64,000 nt of DNA from Labrys wisconsinensis (GCF_030814995.1 NZ_JAUSVX010000001.1:434001-498000); one strand, 5' to 3'; counted from the first letter of the stretch, positions 27,520 through 36,815 are shown. Notes: a model not told the origin generated them from the letters alone. Numbers and translations: made by a program.

Positions 27520-28470
27520 TCAATCCCCGCGACGACGCTTCGCCAGCCGCCAGGCCCGCCCGTCGATCGCGGCGAGGCCGAGACCGATCAGCGCCATGCC
27601 CGCGAACTGCGCCGGCGCCAGGCGCTCGCCCAGCACCAGCCCGCCGAGCAGGATGGCCGAGACCGGGATCAGGAAGGTGACGAGCGCGAGGTTTGTGGCG
27701 CCGATGCGCCCGAGCAGACGGAAGAAGATGACATAGGCGAGCGCCGTGGAGGCGAGCGCCAGGGCGATGAGCGCCGCCCAGGTCGTGCCGGAGGGCATCG
27801 GCAGCCGCCAGAAGCCGTCGGCGAGGGCGGCGATCGGCAGCATCATCGCCGTGGTCGCGGCCAGCTGGCCGAAGGCGGTGGTCAGCGGCGGCACGCCGAG
27901 GCGGCGGAAGCGCCGGCCGAAAATGCCGGCAAAGGCGTAGGACAGCGCCGCGCCGAGGCAGGCGAGCTCGCCGAGGACGCCGCCGGAGAGCCGCCCGGCG
28001 AGGCCCGGCCCGATCATGGCGGCAACGCCGGCGAAGCCGAGCAGCACCCCGGCCACCCGGCCGCCCGTCGCCTTCTCGTCCGCGGTCAGCCAATGGGCGA
28101 CCACCACGGTGAACAGCGGCGTGGTGGCGTTGAGGATCGCCGCCAGCCCCGAAGCGATCTGGGTCTGGCCCCAGAAGATCAGGCTGAACGGCAGGAGGTT
28201 GTTGAGGAAGCCCATGCCGAAGAAGGCGGCCCAGACGGAAGGCTGGCGCGGCAGCGTCTGGCCCGTGGCCCGAAGCACCGCCAGCAGGGCCGCGGCGGCC
28301 AGACCGACCCGGATCAGCACCATGGTCAGCGGCGGCACCTCGGCGAGCGCCACCTTGGAGAAGAAGAAGGAGCCGCCCCACAGCACCGAAAGGGCGAGGA
28401 GCAGCAGCCAGTCGCCGGAGGCGATGGCGGCCGGGCGGTGGGAGGGCAGTGTCAGCGGGGTGTCGGTCAT
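27520..28470 (-). CDS. EamA/DMT-superfamily exporter
   Basis: A 316-residue membrane protein with ten hydrophobic helices in two EamA repeats; the first has [12 protein letters not shown] and [15 protein letters not shown], the second [11 protein letters not shown] and [19 protein letters not shown]. The start at 28470 follows GGGAGG; an upstream in-frame extension has no membrane character. Family members export amino acids, purines or metabolites. It is divergent from hisE across a 163-bp AT-richer gap. Substrate unknown. Confidence 0.88.
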   Translation of the reverse strand: MTDTPLTLPSHRPAAIASGDWLLLLALSVLWGGSFFFSKVALAEVPPLTMVLIRVGLAAAALLAVLRATGQTLPRQPSVWAAFFGMGFLNNLLPFSLIFWGQTQIASGLAAILNATTPLFTVVVAHWLTADEKATGGRVAGVLLGFAGVAAMIGPGLAGRLSGGVLGELACLGAALSYAFAGIFGRRFRRLGVPPLTTAFGQLAATTAMMLPIAALADGFWRLPMPSGTTWAALIALALASTALAYVIFFRLLGRIGATNLALVTFLIPVSAILLGGLVLGERLAPAQFAGMALIGLGLAAIDGRAWRLAKRRRGD

Positions 28471-28633
28471 GCCTCCCGTCTTGCCGCCAATCGCACCGGC
28501 GCGCCATCCGAAACTTGCGATACAATTGGTACGGCTGTGCTGTTTTTCACAGATCTGGTTCTGCGTTAACGGTATTGCATTGCGGCTCGGGGCAATATTC
28601 GCCTTACTGCACGTCACGAATCGTGGAATCGCC

Positions 28634-28978
28634 ATGTCGGACGCCATCGCCCATCTCTACGACAGCGTGCTCGCCTTGCGTCATGCCGCGCCCGAGCGAT
28701 CGCGGACCGCCAAGCTGTTCCGCGACGGCATGCCGAAGATGGCCAAGAAGCTGGCGGAGGAGGCGGCCGAGGTGGCGCTCGACGCAGTGCAGGGCAACCG
28801 CTCCGCCGTGATCCTGGAGAGCGCCGACCTGCTCTACAATCTCTGCGTCCTCTGGGCCGGTGCCGGCATCAGGCCGGCGGATGTCTGGGCCGAGCTCGCC
28901 CGGCGCGAGAAGATGATGGGCGTCGCCGAGAAGCTGCCCAAGGGCCCGTCCCTGTTGCAGAACGTGACCGCGGCCTGA
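28634..28978 (+). CDS. hisE: Phosphoribosyl-ATP diphosphatase (HisE)
   Basis: A 114-residue all-alpha NTP-pyrophosphohydrolase of the MazG fold. The motif KKLAEEAAEVALDAVQG carries the metal-binding Glu cluster, and ILESADLLYNLCVLW completes the site. It performs the second step of histidine synthesis. No other his gene is here, so it is either the separated hisE common in alphaproteobacteria or a paralogue. Start is ATG at 28634 with weak upstream ribosome site. Confidence 0.85.
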   Translation: MSDAIAHLYDSVLALRHAAPERSRTAKLFRDGMPKMAKKLAEEAAEVALDAVQGNRSAVILESADLLYNLCVLWAGAGIRPADVWAELARREKMMGVAEKLPKGPSLLQNVTAA

Positions 28979-29208
28979 GGGCTGGTCCATCGAACCCCGG
29001 TTGCGTCGAGGCCGGAGCATCCGCGGGAAGGAATGAGCCTGCTCCATACTGGCGGACCAATTGACGGCGACCTGGCTGAACGCGCTCACGACGGCGATCG
29101 TCATGACGGGAGCCGGGATGTTCGCCGCTCCGGGCGAACCTGCGTCGGGGAGACGGGCGGATCGTTCCCTCTGGAGATGTCGGACGCGGCCCGCACCGGG
29201 CGCGCCGA

Positions 29209-30531
29209 CTACCCCGTCCCTGCCCGGTCGATCACGTGGAAGAACGAGCCCGTGACCAGGCCGCGCCGGCCGCCCATCGGGCCGAGGTCCGTCCCGTTGG
29301 CGTCCGTCACCCGGAACGGCGCCTCGTCGCCGGCATGGAGCGTCGTCGCATAGTGGAACTCGTGGCCGCGCAAGGCGCTGCCCGCCCGCCCGAGCGGGCC
29401 GTCCACGGCGAGGCGGGCATGGCGGTAGCCCAGCGACATGCGCCGCCTGGCGAAGCTGGTCTCGAGGTCGAGCAGGCCGGCCATGGCATGGGGCACGCCG
29501 TCGGCGTCGACCAGCACCCGGCCGAGCGTCATGTAGCCGCCGCACTCGCCGTGCACTGGCCGGGTCGCGGCGAAGCGGCGCAGGCCGTCGAGGAAGCGCG
29601 TGTTCGCCGCCAGCCGCCCGGCATGCAGCTCGGGATAGCCGCCCGGCAGCCAGGCGATGTCGGCGCCGGGGTCCGGCGCCTCGTCCGCCAGCGGCGAGAA
29701 GGGCACGATCTCGGCGCCGGCGGCGCGCCAGCCTTCCAGGAGATGGGGATAGACGAAAGAGAAAGCGGCATCGCGCGCCAGGGCGATGCGCTGGCCCGGC
29801 GGATCGAGCCCGGCGCCCGGCGCCGCCGGACCGGCCGCCGCCGGTTGCGCCAGGGCGCGCACCGCGGCAAGGTCGACATGGGCGGCGACGAAGTCGGCGA
29901 GGTCGTCGAGGATGCGCTCCAGCCCGGGCGTCTCCTCGGCCTGGACCAGACCGAGATGGCGCTCGGGCAGCACCAGATCGGGCCGGCGCGGCAGGGCGCC
30001 GACCACGGGGAGGCCGGCCGCCTCGATGCCGCGGCGCGCCAGGGCGAGGTGGCGCTCGCTCGCCGCCTTGTTGAGCACCACGCCCGCCACCGCCACATCG
30101 GGCCGGAAGGTGGCGAAGCCCTTGGCCACGGCCCCGGCCGACTGGCTCTGGCCGGAGACGTCGAGCACCAGCAGCACCGGCCAGCCGGTCCGCGCCGCGA
30201 TGCCGGCGGAGGAGCCGTCGTCGGTGGCGCCGGGCGCGGCGACGCCGTCGAACAGGCCCATCAGCGCCTCGCAGACCACGAGATCGGCCGATGCGGACGC
30301 TGCGGCAACGAGCCCGTCCAACAGGGCCGGCCGCATGGCCCAGCCGTCGAGATTGCGGCTGGTGCGCCCTGCAGCCACCGCGTGGAAGCCGGGATCGATA
30401 TAGTCCGGCCCGCACTTCATCGGCTGGACGACGGTGCCGGTGCGGGCGAGGGCCCTGAGGAGGCCGAGCACCAGCGTGGTCTTGCCGGAGCCGGAGCGGG
30501 GAGCAGCGACGAGGAGGCCGGGAGCGGTCAT
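29209..30531 (-). CDS. cobB: Cobyrinate a,c-diamide synthase
   Basis: A 440-residue two-domain enzyme of cobalamin synthesis. The N-terminal dethiobiotin-synthetase-like domain has APRSGSGKTTL and KCGPDYIDPGFH; the C-terminal glutamine amidotransferase domain (about 245-440) has the Cys nucleophile in HGECGGYMTLG and the His of GHEFHY. It amidates the a and c side chains using ATP and glutamine. The start at 30531 is the one that puts the P-loop at residue ~10. No other cob gene is in the window. Confidence 0.93.
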   Translation of the reverse strand: MTAPGLLVAAPRSGSGKTTLVLGLLRALARTGTVVQPMKCGPDYIDPGFHAVAAGRTSRNLDGWAMRPALLDGLVAAASASADLVVCEALMGLFDGVAAPGATDDGSSAGIAARTGWPVLLVLDVSGQSQSAGAVAKGFATFRPDVAVAGVVLNKAASERHLALARRGIEAAGLPVVGALPRRPDLVLPERHLGLVQAEETPGLERILDDLADFVAAHVDLAAVRALAQPAAAGPAAPGAGLDPPGQRIALARDAAFSFVYPHLLEGWRAAGAEIVPFSPLADEAPDPGADIAWLPGGYPELHAGRLAANTRFLDGLRRFAATRPVHGECGGYMTLGRVLVDADGVPHAMAGLLDLETSFARRRMSLGYRHARLAVDGPLGRAGSALRGHEFHYATTLHAGDEAPFRVTDANGTDLGPMGGRRGLVTGSFFHVIDRAGTG

Positions 30532-30605
30532 GCCCCGTTCCTGCCGCGTGCGGGCCTGCCATGCAAGGGCCGGCTGGCTCGCCGGGGTGCGGCGGCGCAA
30601 CCGCC

Positions 30606-30637
30606 CTTGCGCCGCCTGCCGGCCATGCCCATATCGA
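30606..30637 (+). promoter_or_regulatory. Candidate RpoH (sigma-32) promoter of the hsp20 gene
   Basis: CTTGCG (30606-30611) and CCCATAT (30628-30634) are separated by 16 bp, matching the alphaproteobacterial heat-shock consensus (CTTG, N17-18, CYTATNT) with one or two mismatches. It would start a leader of about 75 nt that contains the hairpins described at 30642-30714. Confidence 0.5.
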
Positions 30638-30641
30638 CCAT

Positions 30642-30714
30642 GGCGGGAACCCCCGCCGGGCGGCGATGCCGACAGGGTCTCCGCTCCAAAGTCGCTTCCA
30701 GCGAGGACTTTGAG
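30642..30714 (+). promoter_or_regulatory. Candidate ROSE-like RNA thermometer in the hsp20 leader
   Basis: Two hairpins are visible. The first is GGCGGG (30642-30647) with CCCGCC (30652-30657). The second pairs AAAGTC (30688-30693) with GACTTT (30706-30711) and, inside it, GCT with AGC. The Shine-Dalgarno GAGGA (30703-30707) lies in the second hairpin's 3' arm, so translation would be blocked until it melts. The 5' arm contains the UCGCU that matches the UYGCU motif of rhizobial ROSE elements. Confidence 0.55.
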
Positions 30715-31143
30715 ATGTCGCGCGTACCGACGCTGAATTCGCCCTTCCTGCTGGGCTTCGACGAGATCGAGCGGGCGCTCGATCGGGTCGCGAAGTCGGC
30801 GGGAGACGGCTATCCTCCCTACAATATCGAGCGCGTGGGCTCGCCCGACCGGCCGCCGGAGCGGCTGCGCATCACGCTCGCCGTCGCCGGCTTCACCCGC
30901 GAGGAGCTCGACGTATCGGTGGAGGAGAACCAGCTCGTCATCCGCGGCCGCCAGCAGGACGACAAGAGCCGCGTGTTCCTCCACCGCGGCATCGCCGCCC
31001 GCCAGTTCCAGCGCACCTTCCTCCTCGCCGACGGCATGGAGGTGATGGGCGCCGACCTCAGGAACGGGCTGCTGTCGGTCGATCTCATCCGGCCCGAGCC
31101 CGAACGGGTCGCCAAGAAGATCGACATCGCGGTCCGCGACTGA
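30715..31143 (+). CDS. Small heat shock protein, Hsp20 family
   Basis: A 142-residue ATP-independent chaperone with an alpha-crystallin domain (about 35-125). Seen are LRITLAVAGFTREELDVSVEENQLVIRG-type strands (start LRITLAVAGF) and the conserved end segment NGLLSVDLIRPEPERV. IbpA-like features include FLHRGIAARQFQRTF. It begins after the ROSE-like leader. DUF1150 follows at 67 bp; this pair is conserved in Hyphomicrobiales. Confidence 0.95.
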   Translation: MSRVPTLNSPFLLGFDEIERALDRVAKSAGDGYPPYNIERVGSPDRPPERLRITLAVAGFTREELDVSVEENQLVIRGRQQDDKSRVFLHRGIAARQFQRTFLLADGMEVMGADLRNGLLSVDLIRPEPERVAKKIDIAVRD

Positions 31144-31209
31144 TCCACACGTAACCTTTTGCGCACCTTGCACGTTCATACTGCGAGCTGCCACGTTCAG
31201 GAGGGCATC

Positions 31210-31467
31210 ATGACCCAGAACGACAAGTCTCTTGCGCCCACGCCGGAAATGCTGGCGGCCCTCGGCGCCGGCCACATCGCCTATGTCCGCCCGATCATGT
31301 CGGAGGACGCGGCGCGCCTCTATCCGCAGGTCGGCGAGATCCGTCCCGGCATCAAGCTGTTCACCCTCAACGCCGCCGACGGCACGCCGATCATGATCTC
31401 CGACTCCCGGGAGGCCGCGGTGGCGAACGCCTGGGAAAACGAGCTGACGCCGCTCGCCGTGCATTGA
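31210..31467 (+). CDS. DUF1150 family protein
   Basis: An 85-residue protein of unknown function, recognisable by AALGAGHIAYVRPIMSED and the C-terminal ADGTPIMISDSREAAVANAW. GAGGG precedes the ATG. It is found mostly next to ibpA-type genes in alphaproteobacteria, which argues for a link to heat-shock chaperones. No signal peptide or membrane segment is visible, so it should act in the cytoplasm. The 270 bp after it, before epmA, hold nothing I recognise. Confidence 0.9.
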   Translation: MTQNDKSLAPTPEMLAALGAGHIAYVRPIMSEDAARLYPQVGEIRPGIKLFTLNAADGTPIMISDSREAAVANAWENELTPLAVH

Positions 31468-31737
31468 GGTTGTTCGACGCCCGGTGGAGCCTCTCCTCCG
31501 GACGTCGCAGTCGAGTTGCGGTGCGTAGAACCCGATCGCCCGGTCGGGGGCTGGCCGGCTTTTCCGTCCACGCCGCGTTGCCCCTCCCCGGCCGTGCATC
31601 CCGGTTCCCGCGCAGAAGCCCTGCCCGCCATCCCTCCCCGAGGACGCGCCCTGCATCCGTCCGCCCCGATCCTCGACGATGGGCCGCCACGGCGTCCGAT
31701 GGGCCACGGCGCCGACTTCCCGGAGGGTTGAGCCGCT

Positions 31738-32784
31738 TCAGGCCTCGGCCACAGGCGTCCAGATCACCTGCTCGATGCGGCTCGCGCCGGTGGCCAGCAT
31801 CGCCAGCCGGTCGAAGCCGAGCGCGATGCCGCTCGCCGGCGGCATCAGCGCCAGCGCGGCCAGGAACGCCTCGTCCAGGGGGTAGCGCTCGCCATAGATG
31901 CGCTCCTTCTCCGCCATGTCCGCCTCGAAGCGCCGGCGCTGCTCCGCCGGGTCGGTCAGCTCGCCGAAGGCATTGGCGAGCTCCAGGCCGCAGGCATAGA
32001 GCTCGAAGCGCTCGGCGAAGCGCGGATCGTGCGGCGCGGGACGGGCGAGCGCCGCCTCGCTGAGGGGATAGTCGCACAGGATCGTCGCCCGCCCCTGCCC
32101 CAGATGCGGCTCGATCCGCTCGACCAGCACCCTGGAATAGATGTCCAACCAGCTGTCGTCCGCCGCCACCCGCGTCCCGGCGGCGCGCGCGGCGTCCGCC
32201 AGGGCCTCGCGGTCGCCGGTGCCGGCGGCATCGACGGTCGCCGGCAGGTCGATGCCGGCGAAGGCCTGGAAGGCCGCCGCCACGGTGAGCCGCTCCGGCG
32301 TCGCGAAGGGATCGGCGGCGCGGCCGCGGAAGGCGAAGCGCCGCCGGCCCGTCGTCTCGGCCGCAAGGGCCAGGATCGCGGCACAGTCCGCCATCAGCGC
32401 CTCGTAACCCTCGCCCGCCCGGTACCATTCCAGCATGGTGAACTCGGGATGATGCGTCGCCGTGCGCTCGCGGTTGCGGAACACGCGGGCAAAATCGAAG
32501 ATGCGGGTCTCGCCGGCCGCCAGCAGCTTCTTGCAGGCGAATTCCGGCGAGGTGTGGAGATAACGCCGCTGGGTCGTCAGGTCCGGGCCGACCAGCTCGG
32601 TGGCGAAGGCGTGGAGATGGGTCTCGTTGCCCGGCGAGACCTGCAGGATCGCGCCCTCGACCTCGACGAAGCCGTCCGCCGCGAAGAAGGCACGCAGGGC
32701 CGCGGCGATGCGGTTGCGGGCGAGGAGGAAGGGCCGGCGGTCCTCGTGCACATGAGGCCGCCACCAGGCGGAGGCATCGGTCAT
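31738..32784 (-). CDS. epmA: Elongation factor P--(R)-beta-lysine ligase
   Basis: A 348-residue class II lysyl-tRNA-synthetase-like catalytic core without an anticodon-binding domain (EpmA/GenX/PoxA). Motif 2 is seen as FRNRERTATHHPEFTMLEWY, and the C-terminal motif 3 as SGIALGFDRLAML. It activates beta-lysine and joins it to a lysine of elongation factor P, which relieves stalling at proline stretches. The substrate gene efp is in this window (53474-54040), with Lys33 at the loop tip. No EpmB gene was seen here. Confidence 0.92.
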   Translation of the reverse strand: MTDASAWWRPHVHEDRRPFLLARNRIAAALRAFFAADGFVEVEGAILQVSPGNETHLHAFATELVGPDLTTQRRYLHTSPEFACKKLLAAGETRIFDFARVFRNRERTATHHPEFTMLEWYRAGEGYEALMADCAAILALAAETTGRRRFAFRGRAADPFATPERLTVAAAFQAFAGIDLPATVDAAGTGDREALADAARAAGTRVAADDSWLDIYSRVLVERIEPHLGQGRATILCDYPLSEAALARPAPHDPRFAERFELYACGLELANAFGELTDPAEQRRRFEADMAEKERIYGERYPLDEAFLAALALMPPASGIALGFDRLAMLATGASRIEQVIWTPVAEA

Positions 32785-32851
32785 GCCGGCTGCTTAGTCC
32801 CTCGCCGCCGCAAAGGCCAGGGCGCCATGCGAAAGCCGCAACGCCTCTGCT

Positions 32852-33613
32852 ATGATGCAGCTCGAATCGCCCATGCTCCAGCTCTTCCGCCGCACCGCGC
32901 CGCCGCCCGACCCGACCCGTATCGAGGTCCGGATCGGCGCAGCCACCTATCCCATCACGGTCCGGCGCCTGGCGGCGGCCCGGCGCTACACGCTCCGGGT
33001 GCGCACGGCCCAGCGCGACGTGGTGCTGTCCATGCCGATGCGCGGCAGCCTCGCCACGGCCAAGGCCTTCGCCGAAAAGCATGCCGGCTGGATCGCGGCG
33101 CGCCTGCACAAGTTCGCCGAGGACGTCGCCTTCGCCGACGGGGCGCTCGTGCCCCTGCGTGGGGTTCCCCACCGCATCACGCATCGGCCGGAGGGTCGCG
33201 GCACGGTGAAGCTGGAGGATGGCACCCCGCCGCTGCTCGTCGTGGCGGGCGACGCCCCGCATCTGCCGCGCCGGCTCACCGACTGGCTGAAGCGCCAGGC
33301 CCTGGCAGACCTGCGCAAGGCGGTGGAGCGTCATTGCGCCGCCATCGGCGCCAAGCACGGCCCGGTCAGCGTCAAGGACACGGCGAGCCGCTGGGGCTCG
33401 TGCTCCTCCTCGGGGGCGCTGGCCTTCTCCTGGCGGCTGATCCTCGCGCCGCCCTTCGTGCTCGATTATCTCGCGGCCCACGAAGTGGCCCATCTCAAGG
33501 AGATGAACCACTCGCTGCGCTTCTGGCGGCTGTGCCAGACGCTGTGTCCGCACACGCCGCAGGCCAAGGCCTGGCTGAAGGCGCACGGCGCCGAGCTGCA
33601 TCGCTACGGCTGA
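32852..33613 (+). CDS. YgjP/WTF1-type zinc metallopeptidase-like protein
   Basis: A 253-residue protein of the YgjP-like (DUF45) family, related to SprT/wss1 peptidases. The zinc site HEVAH (in AAHEVAHLKEMNH) is present, with the preceding SRWGSCSSSGALAFSWRL block diagnostic of the family. The second His is the last of HEVAH and further ligands follow near HSLRFW. Start 32852 or 32873 (giving MLQLFRR) are both possible, with no good ribosome site at either. The family's biological role is unknown. Confidence 0.85.
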   Translation: MMQLESPMLQLFRRTAPPPDPTRIEVRIGAATYPITVRRLAAARRYTLRVRTAQRDVVLSMPMRGSLATAKAFAEKHAGWIAARLHKFAEDVAFADGALVPLRGVPHRITHRPEGRGTVKLEDGTPPLLVVAGDAPHLPRRLTDWLKRQALADLRKAVERHCAAIGAKHGPVSVKDTASRWGSCSSSGALAFSWRLILAPPFVLDYLAAHEVAHLKEMNHSLRFWRLCQTLCPHTPQAKAWLKAHGAELHRYG

Positions 33614-33680
33614 AGCGCTGCTGACACGAGGCTGGCAGCAGGATGCTGATACGTCAGGCGTCGATCCGAGGGAGGACGCC

Positions 33681-34292
33681 ATGATCACCTTCTACCACTC
33701 GCCGCGCTCGCGTTCCTCGAGCATCCACTGGCTGCTGGAAGAGCTCGGGGCAGAGTACAAAACCGAGATCGTCGACATCCGCGCGCCGGGCGGCGCGCCG
33801 GAAACCTATCGCGCCATCCAGCCGAGCAAGAAGGTGCCGGCCATCGTGCACGACGGGACCGTCGTGACCGAGCGGGCGGCGATCTGCATCTATCTCGCCG
33901 ACGCCTTCCCGCAGGCCGGGCTGGCGCCGCCGGTCGGCGATGCCGGCCGCGCCGCCTGGCTCACCTGGCTGGTCTACAGCGACGCCGTGTTCGACCCCGT
34001 GATCGCCGGCAGGATGCGCGGGCTCGCGGTCGCCACCTCGAACGACTATTCCTTCGGCCTCTACGACGACATGGTCGCCAATCTGGAGAAGACGCTGGCA
34101 GCACGCCCCTATATCGCGGGCGAAGCCTTCACCGCCGCCGACACCCAGATCGGCAGCGGCATCCACTACGCCGTGCACATCCTCGGCGCGCTGGCCGACC
34201 GCCCGGTGTTCCAGGCCTATCTCGGGCGGCTCCAGGCGCGGCCGGCCTTCCAGCGCTACATCCGGAAGGAGATGGCGCTGGCCGCCGGCTGA
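33681..34292 (+). CDS. Glutathione S-transferase family protein
   Basis: A 203-residue two-domain protein. The thioredoxin-like half (1-80) has YHSPRSRSSSIHWLLEELG at the active site and KKVPAIVHDGTVVTERAAI as the glutathione-binding cis-Pro and ESxA-like region; the all-helical half follows. The TERAAICIYLAD segment resembles rhizobial bacterial GSTs. ATG at 33681 follows GGGAGG. Catalytic target is unknown. Confidence 0.88.
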   Translation: MITFYHSPRSRSSSIHWLLEELGAEYKTEIVDIRAPGGAPETYRAIQPSKKVPAIVHDGTVVTERAAICIYLADAFPQAGLAPPVGDAGRAAWLTWLVYSDAVFDPVIAGRMRGLAVATSNDYSFGLYDDMVANLEKTLAARPYIAGEAFTAADTQIGSGIHYAVHILGALADRPVFQAYLGRLQARPAFQRYIRKEMALAAG

Positions 34293-34325
34293 GGCGGCGC
34301 CGGGCGAAGCCCCCCGCCCCCGGCC

Positions 34326-36560
34326 TCAGATCAGCTTGTCCAGGGTGATCGGCAGGTCGCGCACCCGCCGGCCGGTGGCGTGGAACACGGCGTTGGCGAT
34401 CGCCGGCGCCACCCCGACGATGCCGAGCTCGCCCACCCCCTTGCCGCCGAGCACGGAGGCGTGCGGATCGGGCACGCCGACCGAGATCACCTCCAGGCCG
34501 GGAATGTCGGCATTGGTGGCGACGAGGTAGTCCGCCAGGTTGGCGTTGGCCAGGCGGGCATGGCGCGGATCGACGATGCCTTCCTCCAGCAGGGCCTGGC
34601 CGATACCCATGATGATGCCGCCTTTCCACTGGCTCTCCGCCAGCTTCGGATTGTAGAGCCGACCGGAGTCGAAGGCCGACACCATGCGCGTCACCCGCAC
34701 CGTGCCGAAATCCTCGTCCACCGCCACCTCGACGAAATGCGCGCACCAGCTGTGCAGGGAATAATCGCCGTCGGTCGGCGACAGCATGTCGCGCAGCGCC
34801 TCGATGCGCTCGCGCCCGAGCCGGCGCATCAGCTCGGCCAGGGCGATGCGCGGCCCGTCGCCGCGCGGCGCCGAGACGAAGCCGTCGGCGACCACGAGCG
34901 TGTTGGCCTGCACGGCGCCGAAGGGCGAGCCGGGCTGGTTGATGACGAGGCCGATCAGCTCGTCGCGGGCGGCGAGCGCCGCCTTGTGCACGGCCACCGT
35001 CATCAGGTTGGCGAGCTGCGAGCCGCCGGAGACCGGTGCCCGCGGCAGGGCGGAATCCCCGAGGCTGACCGTGACGTGCTCGACCGGCACGCCGACCGCA
35101 TCGGCCGCCGTCTGGGCCAGGATCGTGTAGGTGCCGGTGCCCATGTCGGTGCCGCTCGAGGCGACCTCGACCCGGCCGTCGCCGAGGATGCGCACCAGCG
35201 CCTCGCCCGGCGTGCGGCGCACGGGATAGGTGCCGGCGGCAAGGCCCCAGCCGATCAGGCGGTTGCCGCGCCGCATCGAGCGCGGCGCGAGCGGGCGCTC
35301 CCACCAGCCGAAGGCGTCGGCGCCGGCGGCGAAGGCTTCGCGCAGCTGCCGCGTCGACCAGGGCTTCCTCGCATGCGGGTCCTCCTCGGCATAGTTGAGC
35401 AGGCGGATGGCGAGCGGGTCGAGGCGGACCTCCCAGGCGAGCTCGTCGATGGCGCATTCGATGCCGAAGGCGCTCGGGTTCTCGCCCGGCGCCCTGAGCG
35501 GCCCCGGCAGCACGGTGTTGACCGGCACCACGCTCTGGCGCGAGGAGAAGTTCGGCGTCGCGTACATGATCGCGGTGACCGAGCCCAGCGTCTCGACCGC
35601 CAACCCGTCGATCGAGGTCTCGTTGACGCCGCGGTGCACGATCGAGACGAGCTTGCCCTCGCGCGTGGCGCCGAGCGCCAGGGTCTGGCGCGTCGCCGGC
35701 CGTCCGCCATAGGCGGTGAAGCCCTGCGCCCGGGTGATGGCGAGCTTGACCGGCCGGCCCAGCATCTTCGCCGCCATCGCCGCGATGGCGCCATGGGCAT
35801 AGGCCAGCGCCTTGGAGCCGAAGCCGCCGCCGATATAGGGCGAGATCAGCCGGACGTTCTCGAACGGCACGCCGAACCATTCGGCATAGGTGCGGGCCAT
35901 GCCGTCGAGCCATTGGCTCGGCTCCCACAGGGTGAGGGCGTCGCCGTCCCAGCGGGCGATCAGGCCGTTCGGCTCGATCGGCACATTGTATTCGCGCGGC
36001 GTCGTATAGTCCCGCTCGATGCGGACCGGCGCCGTCGCCAGCGCCGCCTCCGCGTCGCCCCAGGCCATGGAGAGCCGCTCGATCGGCAGGCCCTCGCCGG
36101 CCCGCGGGTCGTCGAGATCGGCGATGGCGGGTGCGGCCTCGCAGGTGACGCGGACCAGCGCCGCCGCGGCGGTCGCCTGCTCGAAGGTCTCGGCCACCAC
36201 GGCGGCGACATGCTGGCCGCTGAAGGTGACGGTGCGCGCCAGCGGCTCGTAGGGCCGGTCGGGCGGCGGCGTGCCGAGCCAGCTCGAGGCCGAGGCGAGG
36301 CGCAGGGCATTGTCCGGCGTCAGCACGAGCAGCACGCCCGGCGCGGCCTCCGCCGCCGCCGTGTCGATCGCCAGCACCCGGCCGGCGGGGATGGTGCTCT
36401 GCACCGTCACGGCATGGGCGAGGCCCTCGATGGGATGCTCGAGCGCGGAGGTGGCGGCGCCCCGCACCTTGGCCGCGCCGTCGAGGCGGGCCAGCCGTGC
36501 CCCGAGCGCGCTCGCTCCGTCCGCGGCATCGCCGTGCTTCACTCTCTCCTGGACGCTCAT
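34326..36560 (-). CDS. Xanthine dehydrogenase-family molybdopterin-binding subunit
   Basis: A 744-residue large subunit of the YagR/XdhA-type molybdenum hydroxylases. An N-terminal Ald_Xan_dh_C domain (about 25-135) leads to the molybdopterin domains, with GGGFGSKAL, LPGPLRAPGENPS and GKGVGELGIVG, the last containing the active-site Glu. GGAGG precedes the ATG. It needs an FAD and a 2Fe-2S subunit, whose genes usually lie directly upstream. Only the tail of the FAD-subunit gene remains there (36557-36748), overlapping this start by four bases (ATGA). The enzyme may therefore use subunits from elsewhere or be non-functional. Confidence 0.9.
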   Translation of the reverse strand: MSVQERVKHGDAADGASALGARLARLDGAAKVRGAATSALEHPIEGLAHAVTVQSTIPAGRVLAIDTAAAEAAPGVLLVLTPDNALRLASASSWLGTPPPDRPYEPLARTVTFSGQHVAAVVAETFEQATAAAALVRVTCEAAPAIADLDDPRAGEGLPIERLSMAWGDAEAALATAPVRIERDYTTPREYNVPIEPNGLIARWDGDALTLWEPSQWLDGMARTYAEWFGVPFENVRLISPYIGGGFGSKALAYAHGAIAAMAAKMLGRPVKLAITRAQGFTAYGGRPATRQTLALGATREGKLVSIVHRGVNETSIDGLAVETLGSVTAIMYATPNFSSRQSVVPVNTVLPGPLRAPGENPSAFGIECAIDELAWEVRLDPLAIRLLNYAEEDPHARKPWSTRQLREAFAAGADAFGWWERPLAPRSMRRGNRLIGWGLAAGTYPVRRTPGEALVRILGDGRVEVASSGTDMGTGTYTILAQTAADAVGVPVEHVTVSLGDSALPRAPVSGGSQLANLMTVAVHKAALAARDELIGLVINQPGSPFGAVQANTLVVADGFVSAPRGDGPRIALAELMRRLGRERIEALRDMLSPTDGDYSLHSWCAHFVEVAVDEDFGTVRVTRMVSAFDSGRLYNPKLAESQWKGGIIMGIGQALLEEGIVDPRHARLANANLADYLVATNADIPGLEVISVGVPDPHASVLGGKGVGELGIVGVAPAIANAVFHATGRRVRDLPITLDKLI

Positions 36561-36748
36561 GTCAGGCCTCCGATGGTCAGGATGGCGCGCGCCACGACAC
36601 GCGGCGCAAGCTCGATCTTGTGGTGGTTGGCGCCGCGGTCGACGGCGCCCTCGACGGCGAGGCGGCCCGCCCCCGGTCCGGCATCGGCTGCCGGGACCGC
36701 TCCTCCTGCCTTCGGACCGCGATCGCGGCGATCGAAAAGGCATGACAT
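36557..36748 (-). pseudogene. Remnant of an FAD-binding (YagS/CoxM) subunit gene
   Basis: A 63-codon frame that ends in the ATGA overlap with the molybdopterin subunit start. Its last ~35 residues (ending NHHKIELAPRVVARAILTIG) have the pattern seen at the C-terminus of xanthine-dehydrogenase FAD subunits (N-x-x-K-I/V-E-L-A-x-R). The rest of the ~300-residue gene is missing; a divergent TetR gene sits upstream instead. The overlap is what a once-coupled operon would leave behind. The family call is by eye over a short stretch. Confidence 0.55.
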
Positions 36749-36772
36749 GTCGGACGCGTGGTGGAATAATGA

Positions 36773-36815
36773 ACGGAGGCGGTTCCGGATACAGTAAGCG
36801 GAGGAGCCTCCGTTT
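36773..36815. promoter_or_regulatory. Inverted-repeat operator region of the TetR gene
   Basis: AACGGAGGC (36773-36781) is matched by GCCTCCGTT (36806-36814) in inverted order, and CGGAGG-AG-CCTCCG (36799-36812) forms a tighter palindrome inside it. The elements sit between the TetR gene and the leftward molybdopterin-subunit remnant, as expected for a TetR-type site controlling both directions. Confidence 0.5.

Noticed and set aside
26385-28470. CIRCE element near hrcA
   Set aside because: I looked for TTAGCACTC-N9-GAGTGCTAA and saw none here.
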